From positions 1 through 13,519 of the forward strand of contig JAGMDB010000057.1 of the NCBI GenBank assembly GCA_023128875.1: DNA of 13,519 bases, in the 5' to 3' direction. The DNA comes from Dehalococcoidia bacterium (GTDB lineage: Bacteria > Chloroflexota > Dehalococcoidia > GIF9 > AB-539-J10). The notes beneath the pieces are model-generated. The model was given only the letters and a program-made list of their open reading frames with translations, was not told the DNA's origin and searched no databases. The stretch's first letter is position 1; every line of letters starts with the position of its first letter. Both the position numbers and the translations under genes were made by a program. This document shows positions 1 through 5,450 of the stretch, piece after piece.

Positions 1-404
1 TCACGGTTGCCCCCAAGGACCTTTTAATGAGGTTGATGAAACCTCCAGTCAATGAATTTCTGGTTGAGAATGAAGACATCGCCAAGCTTCCGCCTAAATC
101 TGTCTTTTTCGCGGTGGTAGAGGTAAAGGGAGCCAAATCAGGGGAGGAGGTCAAATACACACTATCATGTCCCTCTGCAACTGCTGAAGAAAATCTGAGT
201 GCCTATAGAAAATTTGGCACAACGGAGATTGGCGTTGCCATGCCGGCAATTGTAGCTGTGAAGATGTCTATGCGGGGAGATGCTCCCAGGGGATTAATTG
301 CTCCTGAGTGTCTTGACCCAACAAAATTTCTGAAGATGATGGCCAATATGGGCGCTCCTGTAAAGTTCCACGAGGTGTGCTCCAGGGAAATATCTGTATC
401 GTAG
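1..404 (+). CDS. Saccharopine dehydrogenase-like protein, C-terminal part (cut by window edge)
   Basis: The reading frame is open from the left window edge to a TAG stop. The internal ATG at 27 is not the real start, because residues upstream of it (TVAPKDLL) still match the paralogue encoded at 858-2120 (KVAPRDVL). About 130 C-terminal residues are present. They align along their whole length with that paralogue, with shared blocks such as YRKFG, PAIV, AECLDPTKFLKMMA/APECLDPTKFLKMMA and VKF. The family has an N-terminal Rossmann fold, here outside the window, and a C-terminal substrate domain, which is what remains visible. It is an NAD(P)-dependent oxidoreductase by homology, with unknown substrate. 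It converges on its paralogue, and only relic DNA lies between them. Confidence 0.85.
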   Translation, partial: TVAPKDLLMRLMKPPVNEFLVENEDIAKLPPKSVFFAVVEVKGAKSGEEVKYTLSCPSATAEENLSAYRKFGTTEIGVAMPAIVAVKMSMRGDAPRGLIAPECLDPTKFLKMMANMGAPVKFHEVCSREISVS

Positions 405-441
405 TTTCCCAATATGCTTAGCATTCAGTAGCGGCAGTAAT

Positions 442-537
442 ATGGGGAAAGTATTGATAAAAGGAGCTGAGGCACAAGCAGCCGTAATAAGCTGAGTGCT
501 TTCAAGGACTGAAGATGCCTTGGAAGTTGTTTGGGGG
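442..537 (+). pseudogene. Relic of a saccharopine dehydrogenase N-terminus
   Basis: Translating from the ATG at 442 gives MGKVLIKGAEAQAAVIS, an in-frame TGA at 493, then VLSRTEDALEVV. This lines up codon for codon with the start of the intact paralogue (MKVLIVGAGAQGG, then ILARDKD). The Rossmann glycine motif is damaged: GAGAQG has become GAEAQA. Similarity fades after about 537, and the same frame then meets further stops. There is no good ribosome site before the ATG. The relic starts 38 bp after the stop of the left-edge gene on the same strand, which suggests a former tandem copy. It is too short to assign with certainty, but about a dozen of thirty positions agree. Confidence 0.6.
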
Positions 538-652
538 ATATTGGCTTCAACAGGGATTGCTTAATGGTACTAAGGCAAGTGTAGTGTTTGCGATGAGCTC
601 TTGCCTTTGGCAGCCAATTTCGCTGAAGGGCCGAATCTCTAATGGCTATTTC

Positions 653-790
653 TTATTTATGAATATCCACAAACTCATTCGCCATACGAGCTGTCTTATT
701 ATCAGGTCCAATAGGAATAGTCGGAATTCTGGAGTGATTTACTAGGTGGATTGCACCGGTTAAAGTTCTCCATCCCAATAACCGTCTCAT
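653..790 (-). pseudogene. Relic of an M20-family peptidase/deacylase C-terminus
   Basis: On the minus strand an open stretch of 45 codons ends at TAA (653-655). It contains LTGAIHLVNHSRIPTIPIGP followed by DNKTARMANEFVDIHK. This resembles the last segment of M20 metallopeptidases (ArgE/DapE/CPG2 type), where a TDARFL-like strand is followed by an IPTV.FGPG turn and an AH..NEFV.I metal-ligand region. Here the ligand His of that block appears to be replaced (TARMANEF). Nothing recognisable of the rest of the enzyme is present on either side. It is either a gene fragment or a chance open frame; the ordered match favours a fragment. The assignment is from remembered family motifs. Confidence 0.5.
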
Positions 791-857
791 AACTTATAAG
801 CTTTCTCAAATATTCGGTAATTCCCCTTTAGTTGCTATATCCAACTTCATTAACCAA

Positions 858-2120
858 TTATAAAATAGATACTTCCCTTGAAAGTGTTTCGGAGAATTTC
901 ACAGGACCGCCCATAGCAGCCATCATTTTTAGAAATTTGGTTGGATCAAGACACTCAGCAGCAATCACACCTCTCCCTGCATTGCCTTCCGTGCACATCT
1001 TCGCTCCTACAATCGCCGGCAAAGCAACATAGATATTTGTTGCCCCGAATTTTCTATAAATCCCCAACCTTTCCTCCGGGGTTACAAAAAAGCTAGGAGT
1101 ATAAGTTATTTTGTATTCCCTATATTCTCCTGACTTGGTTCCCGTTACCTCCAGCGCAGCAGAGATACCAATCTTGATTGGAAGTTTGCAAGTGTTTTCA
1201 TTTTCAGTGAAGAATGTATCAACAGGGTGACGTACCAACTTCAGTAAAACATCTCGTGGCGCCACTTTAACGCCTTTCACATCTATTGCTTCTGAGCTGG
1301 CAAATCCCGTCTTAATTAAAGTGCCTGCTTGTGTATCCGCTGTGTATTTGAAATCACAATACTTGATACCCTTGCCTATGAAATGTGGCAGCGTTATCGG
1401 CTCCTGGTGTTGATGGTAAACAAGCGGAATTGTGCCAACTGGATCCGGGAAAGTGTACTCCTTACACTTACTATAGATAGGATACTTCTTGTACTCTCCA
1501 TCTTCAAATACTGTGGGTTCAACTGCATAGCCCCAAAGTGCTCTAAAAGGAGACCATGTTGGCGACCAAGCACTAACTACCTCCGCGGAGCTTACTAGCG
1601 GTCTGCGGCCGAACCTGATGTGTATCTCCTCTACATGATCCAGTTTATCACAGGCATACCTTACTAATATGTTAGTGATTCCAGGTGATGCGCCACAACC
1701 AACCAGGGCTGTCAAGCCAGCCTTTCTGAACTCACCATCAAGTTCAACTGGCCGTTTTTCTATTATCTGCGACAGGATATTATCCCTGGCCCGTATGTCC
1801 AGCAAAGTAGGTTCGCCAAAAGATGTATCCACATAGTGCGCTCCACTTCTTAAGGCAGCTCTCATTATATTAGAGCAGAACGCAGTCAAGGTCAGGTTGA
1901 TAATGACATCTACTCCCTTCGCTGCTCTCTCAATGTCTTCAACCTTTGCAGCATCAACCTTCACAGCGCTAATCTTATCGCTTTTTATTTTGTTCTTAAC
2001 CTTATTGGCTAAATCTAAGTCCATATCAGCTAAAACTATTGCCGATATATCCTTGTCTCTGGCTAAAATTGAGGCACATGGGCCTCCTTGAGCCCCAGCC
2101 CCTACTATTAATACTTTCAT
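858..2120 (-). CDS. Saccharopine dehydrogenase family oxidoreductase
   Basis: A complete 420-residue protein. Residues 1-13 read MKVLIVGAGAQGG, the glycine-rich NAD(P)-binding loop of a Rossmann fold. The second strand ends in VLADMDL (about 29-35), with acidic residues where the cofactor ribose is bound. VDVIINLTLTAF and the RSGAHYVDTSFGEPT segment are typical of saccharopine dehydrogenase/homospermidine synthase-like enzymes. LVGCGASPGITNI (about residue 140-152) is the second conserved glycine block. The C-terminal half is the substrate domain. The start has an AGGAG site at 2128-2132, seven bases upstream. The gene follows the MttB-family gene by 28 bp on the same strand, so co-transcription is likely. 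It may oxidise an amine or amino-acid derivative in that pathway; that is inference from context. It is probably not true lysine-biosynthetic saccharopine dehydrogenase. Confidence 0.85.
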   Translation of the reverse strand: MKVLIVGAGAQGGPCASILARDKDISAIVLADMDLDLANKVKNKIKSDKISAVKVDAAKVEDIERAAKGVDVIINLTLTAFCSNIMRAALRSGAHYVDTSFGEPTLLDIRARDNILSQIIEKRPVELDGEFRKAGLTALVGCGASPGITNILVRYACDKLDHVEEIHIRFGRRPLVSSAEVVSAWSPTWSPFRALWGYAVEPTVFEDGEYKKYPIYSKCKEYTFPDPVGTIPLVYHQHQEPITLPHFIGKGIKYCDFKYTADTQAGTLIKTGFASSEAIDVKGVKVAPRDVLLKLVRHPVDTFFTENENTCKLPIKIGISAALEVTGTKSGEYREYKITYTPSFFVTPEERLGIYRKFGATNIYVALPAIVGAKMCTEGNAGRGVIAAECLDPTKFLKMMAAMGGPVKFSETLSREVSIL

Positions 2121-2148
2121 CTAATTACTCCTCTCCTTTGTTGAAATC

Positions 2149-3585
2149 CTACTTTGATTCTGTCTCCGCTCTCTTCAAAATCCGAGCTATTTCCTTCTCT
2201 ACATCCTCAGGAATAGGCTCAGGCTTATGAGTAGCCAAGATTTCATCAACTTTTTCCTTAGCAACCTTATCCATTGTCTTAGAGCCCATCTTCCGCCAAG
2301 TCGTAAAGGTGTTCTTATCGCTAATCTCTGGCATCCAGATTTCTTTCTTGTAGTGTTCCAAAGTGTGCTTCTCCCCTAGAAAGATGCCACCAGGACCAAC
2401 CTTATCAATAACATCCAATGCTAGAGTATCATCATCCACTTCAAATCCACGGGTGAGCCTGCGAATTCCGTCTATAATTTCATTGTCTATAACCAGAAGT
2501 TCGGGTGACATGGCGTTAGATGCATCAATAGCTCCTACACCATCGATAATGTCCACCCCACCCATTAGCATAGCCGCTGTAAGATTCATGGCTCTTTCAA
2601 AACCAGCCTGAATATCTGGAACCTTACAATCACAGTTCCCCGAACATAGCTCGCAGGGGAGATGATAGTAATTGACTAATTGAGCCAGGGCCATATGTAT
2701 AATGCCACGTTCGGGCGAACCTGGCGAATATTCCCCCGTTTTAAGGTTCGCGATTGAGGACGCACTGCCATATAGCACCGGTGCCCCGGGGTTAGCAAAT
2801 TCGAGTATAACTAAGTTTCCCAAATTCTCGGCATTGTTAACAACTACAGTTCCCGCCAGCGTAGCCGGAGCCGTCTCGCCTGCCAGCGGCATGGGAAAGA
2901 TAACAATGGGCACACCAGCCTTGCCGTACTCTATTGCGCCTTCCGTTATGCCCTTATCGTAGGTCAGAGGAGAGATAGGGCACGCAATCCCGGACAGGAT
3001 GGACCTTTTCTTAAGTTGCTCCTCGCCGCCGACAATCGCCGCTGCAATTTCAATGTTGTTTCGAGCATCCCTTGCATTCAGCGCCCCGTGCTCAACATGT
3101 TTTTCTGTGTTTCTTAGAACTGTAACAAGCCCGGTTAAACCTTGCATAGGTGCTGGCACATCACTGGGAGTCACCGACGGCCAGACGACGTGAACATTGT
3201 TAAGATAATCTGCTATCCTGGTCCAACGAGCAAGATCCTCGTTTGTCGAAGTTCTACGTTCCCCCGTTTTCCAATCTATTATGCAAGGTGGAGACCCGCC
3301 TGTCGTAAAATGTATTTCCCCTTTATTCAATACAAAATCACGCTTTGGATTTCTAGCACAATATTTTATGGCTCTCGGAGCCTTTCTTAACGCTTCTTCA
3401 ACCAGATTTCGTGGAATAATCGCATGATTTTTCCCATAATCAACTTTTGCTCCAGCTTCCCTTAAGATGTTAAGAGCCTTCTCACTCATGACTTTCACGC
3501 CGGTGCGCTCCAGAACTTCCAGCGAAGCATTATGAAGGGCTTCTATCTCATCGCCTGACAAGAATTGTATTTTGGGTTTACTCAT
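2149..3585 (-). CDS. MttB-family (trimethylamine methyltransferase superfamily) protein, without amber-coded pyrrolysine
   Basis: A 478-residue protein of the MttB superfamily. Members move a methyl group from a quaternary or tertiary amine to a corrinoid protein. Family features include an N-terminal helical region (EALHNASLEVLERTGVKV), the RNPKRDF block, GGSPPCIIDWKTGERR (97-112), SPLTYDKG (about 205-212) and KVPDIQAGFERA (321-332), then GGVDIIDGVGAID. There is no internal amber codon, so it belongs to the non-pyrrolysine branch, known elsewhere to act on glycine betaine, carnitine and similar compounds. The substrate here is unknown. Cys311, Cys314, Cys318 and Cys320 cluster just before KVPD, near the region of the pyrrolysine site. 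The start has a GGGAG site at 3596-3600. No corrinoid protein or reductive activator is encoded in this window. Confidence 0.88.
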   Translation of the reverse strand: MSKPKIQFLSGDEIEALHNASLEVLERTGVKVMSEKALNILREAGAKVDYGKNHAIIPRNLVEEALRKAPRAIKYCARNPKRDFVLNKGEIHFTTGGSPPCIIDWKTGERRTSTNEDLARWTRIADYLNNVHVVWPSVTPSDVPAPMQGLTGLVTVLRNTEKHVEHGALNARDARNNIEIAAAIVGGEEQLKKRSILSGIACPISPLTYDKGITEGAIEYGKAGVPIVIFPMPLAGETAPATLAGTVVVNNAENLGNLVILEFANPGAPVLYGSASSIANLKTGEYSPGSPERGIIHMALAQLVNYYHLPCELCSGNCDCKVPDIQAGFERAMNLTAAMLMGGVDIIDGVGAIDASNAMSPELLVIDNEIIDGIRRLTRGFEVDDDTLALDVIDKVGPGGIFLGEKHTLEHYKKEIWMPEISDKNTFTTWRKMGSKTMDKVAKEKVDEILATHKPEPIPEDVEKEIARILKRAETESK

Positions 3586-3630
3586 TATTTGAATTCTCCC
3601 TTTCTAATTTTGGGTTCCATATAATAACAT

Positions 3631-4151
3631 CTATCGCCGTATTTCCTTTTCTCCTTCTCCTATTACAAAACATATATCATATTCTCTAGCTTCCTCTGGA
3701 ATCGTCAATGGCCAAAATGAACCCCAACTTACGTAGATTTCGTCCACTTTGGCACATTGGCCAACTCTCCGTAACGGGCCATTATGTCGGTAACTCCTGG
3801 CATCATTCACACACCTCCAGAATACAGTACCCCTGCTTTCTCCAAATCTTCGCCATATTCTTCAGCGAACGTAGCGCCACTTAACTCAATCATTGAGATT
3901 CCACTTTTTAAGCACGCTCCAATAATTGGGATTTCCTTATCGAATGCAACCCGGTAATGTGAATTCACTGACATCAAACATTTGCACAGGGTGAAGGCAT
4001 CCATCCCCCTCGCCGCGGTAATTCTGCGAGGCATTGCAACTGTTAGCTCTGGATCCACTATTGCCACATCATTAAATAGTTTAGCGTATCTCCTATGGTC
4101 TGAGAAACGCGGAGCTATATTGCAGGAAAATGCTTCTGGGGTTTGCATCAT
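3631..4151 (-). pseudogene. Mosaic relic: iron alcohol dehydrogenase fragment joined to a frameshifted saccharopine dehydrogenase fragment
   Basis: The minus-strand frame 4151-3807 begins with an unrecognised stretch. It then reads AIVDPELTVAMPRRITAA and RGMDAFT, the signature of iron-dependent alcohol dehydrogenases (AIVDPELT..MP...TAATGMDALTH). From about 3950 the match changes: IIGACLKSGISMIELSG and GEDLEKAGVLYSGGV fit the saccharopine dehydrogenase family. After the TGA at 3807-3809 the same frame continues MMPGVTDIMARYGEL, equivalent to GASPGITNILVRYAC of the intact paralogue. The match then moves to another frame, KVDEIYVSWGSFWP to EGEKEIRR, ending at a TAG at 3631-3633 (paralogue: HVEEIHIRFGRRP). 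Both parts are therefore decayed fragments fused at about 3950. No plausible promoter or function is visible. The 114-codon open piece should not be read as a working gene. Confidence 0.7.
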
Positions 4152-4280
4152 CTCGTAGCTGTTTCCACACTATCTGACAAAGAGCCCGTTCGCCAGGTCC
4201 CCTTAGTTCTAGAGCAACTTTCTTAAACCGTCTTTCGTGTGATAAGATAAGTGGCCGAGGGAGTTGCTATTCAAAGTCCG
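4152..4280. other. Junction between the decayed region and the trmD block
   Basis: About 130 bp without a supported gene. A minus-strand frame here is open for roughly 50 codons (LSHERRFKKVALELRGPGER and onward) but I do not recognise it; it may be another eroded fragment. No rpsP or rimM, the usual neighbours of trmD, is seen upstream. I found no convincing promoter. Confidence 0.4.
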
Positions 4281-5021
4281 ATGCGCATTGATATACTGTG
4301 TCTTTTCCCTGAGATGTTTGTATCGCCGTTTAACCAAAGCATTGTTAAGCGAGCTAAGGAGCAAGGGCTAATCGATATCATGGTCTATAATATTCGTGAC
4401 TATACTCATGATAGACATCACACGGTAGATGACTATCCTTATGGAGGTGGGCCTGGCATGGTGCTCAAACCTGAGCCTGTCTTTGAGGCAGTGGCAGCAG
4501 TAAAGCAACAGCTTAACATCAATGAAATTCCTATTATTTTACTCACTCCTCAGGGCAGGCTTCTTAACCAACGAGTTGCCCGAGAGCTAGCTCTCCATTC
4601 TCACCTCATGTTGATATGCGGTCATTACGAGGGCGTAGACGAGAGAGTGCGCAGCCATTTGGCCACTGATGAAATTAGCATCGGTGATTATGTGCTTAGC
4701 AGTGGTGAATTAGCCGCTATGGTGATGGTGGAGGCCATAGTCAGGTTTATACCAGGGGTGCTCGGTTCACCCATGTCAGCAAATAGCAATTCTCATAGCG
4801 ACAGACTCTTGGAATATCCACAATACACGAGGCCTCAGGTATATCGAGGTTGGTCAGTGCCCGCGATTTTGCTTTCGGGAAATCACAGCGAAATTGCTTG
4901 CTGGCGACGACATCAAGCCATCTTACGAACGGCCAACCGGCGCCCCGATCTAATAGGAAAAGCAACTCTCTCAGATAAGGAGAAAGAATGGATATCAGAG
5001 AACTTATTAAACCCAAAATAA
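4281..5021 (+). CDS. trmD: tRNA (guanine-37-N1)-methyltransferase TrmD
   Basis: TrmD transfers methyl from S-adenosylmethionine to N1 of G37 in tRNAs, preventing +1 frameshifting. From the ATG at 4281 the protein has 246 residues and starts [13 protein letters not shown], as the family does. A GTG at 4251 would add ten residues without family support. Visible blocks: DFTHDRH-like [20 protein letters not shown] (40-59), the knot motif [13 protein letters not shown] (111-123), [11 protein letters not shown] (134-144), VRFIPGVLG (154-162), [10 protein letters not shown] (176-185) and LLSGNHSEI. Numbering runs one ahead of E. coli. Arg155 matches Arg154, but residue 170 is Asn where E. coli has the catalytic Asp169. 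Ser141 replaces a usual Gly in the SGGE motif. The frame is otherwise intact. The last 34 nt overlap rplS, which implies translational coupling. Confidence 0.95.
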   Translation: MRIDILCLFPEMFVSPFNQSIVKRAKEQGLIDIMVYNIRDYTHDRHHTVDDYPYGGGPGMVLKPEPVFEAVAAVKQQLNINEIPIILLTPQGRLLNQRVARELALHSHLMLICGHYEGVDERVRSHLATDEISIGDYVLSSGELAAMVMVEAIVRFIPGVLGSPMSANSNSHSDRLLEYPQYTRPQVYRGWSVPAILLSGNHSEIACWRRHQAILRTANRRPDLIGKATLSDKEKEWISENLLNPK

Positions 5022-5401
5022 ATCCCAATATCCCACAAATTTCCCCCGGCGACACAGTCAAGGTTAATTTGAAGATTATTGAGGGAGATAAAGAGCGACT
5101 TCAACACTTCCAGGGGACGCTGATCAGGATGAGAAAGGGCGTTGATGGCGGAAGCTTCACCATAAGGCGTGTCACTTACGGTGTTGGAGTAGAGCGCACT
5201 TTCCCCCTGCAATCTCCTCTAATCCAAAGTGTAGAGGTACTCAGACACGCCAAAGTGCGCCGTGCTAAGCTTTATTACATGCGTGGGCTTAGCGCTAAAC
5301 AAGCTCGACCCAAAGAAAGGCGAGAAAAAGTAACTGAACAGGCCACCCGCCAAGAAGAGGAAACAGAGCCCTCTGATCAGATACTAGATTCCAGTATCTA
5401 G
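4988..5401 (+). CDS. rplS: 50S ribosomal protein L19
   Basis: L19 lies at the 30S-50S interface. The 137-residue protein shows the complete family core: [38 protein letters not shown], then [14 protein letters not shown] and [18 protein letters not shown]. After about residue 110 there is an extra charged, mostly acidic tail of some 27 residues ([15 protein letters not shown]) that L19 often lacks or has in variable form. The start is supported by AAGGAG at 4977-4982, five bases before the ATG and inside the trmD coding sequence. trmD followed by rplS is a widespread bacterial arrangement. Confidence 0.97.
   Translation: MDIRELIKPKINPNIPQISPGDTVKVNLKIIEGDKERLQHFQGTLIRMRKGVDGGSFTIRRVTYGVGVERTFPLQSPLIQSVEVLRHAKVRRAKLYYMRGLSAKQARPKERREKVTEQATRQEEETEPSDQILDSSI
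5379..5399. repeat. Short inverted repeat across the end of rplS
   Basis: AGATACT (5379-5385) and AGTATCT (5393-5399) form a perfect 7-bp stem with a 7-base loop, reaching the first base of the TAG stop. No run of T follows, so it does not look like an intrinsic terminator. It could be an RNA-processing or stability element, or chance. Confidence 0.35.
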
Positions 5402-5450
5402 GATCTAAAAGCTCGGCGGGGATAATTCTGAAATTGTTTAGGGCTTAGGA

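Larger units (their letters stand above)
405..857. other. Gene-free stretch holding only relics
   Basis: No intact gene is supported between the two convergent saccharopine-dehydrogenase-like genes. Besides the two relics annotated separately there is a 76-codon open frame at 515-745 (+). It has no ribosome site and no recognisable motif, and it crosses both relics, so I do not call it. I see no clear rho-independent terminator for either convergent gene. Confidence 0.6.

Noticed and set aside
515..745. 76-codon plus-strand frame in the relic region
   Set aside because: No ribosome site, no recognisable motif, and it overlaps relics in two other frames.
2149..2151. TAG stop of the MttB-family gene as a possible pyrrolysine codon
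   Set aside because: Read-through would add only eight residues before TAA. The pyrrolysine codon of true MttB genes lies inside the gene, not at its end.
4251..4280. GTG at 4251 as the trmD start
   Set aside because: It adds ten residues not found in the family; [13 protein letters not shown] from 4281 is the canonical beginning. The absence of a strong ribosome site at either start leaves some doubt.
5379..5399. Hairpin at the end of rplS as a rho-independent terminator
   Set aside because: The stem is AT-rich and no T-run follows; priA begins 49 bp later on the same strand.
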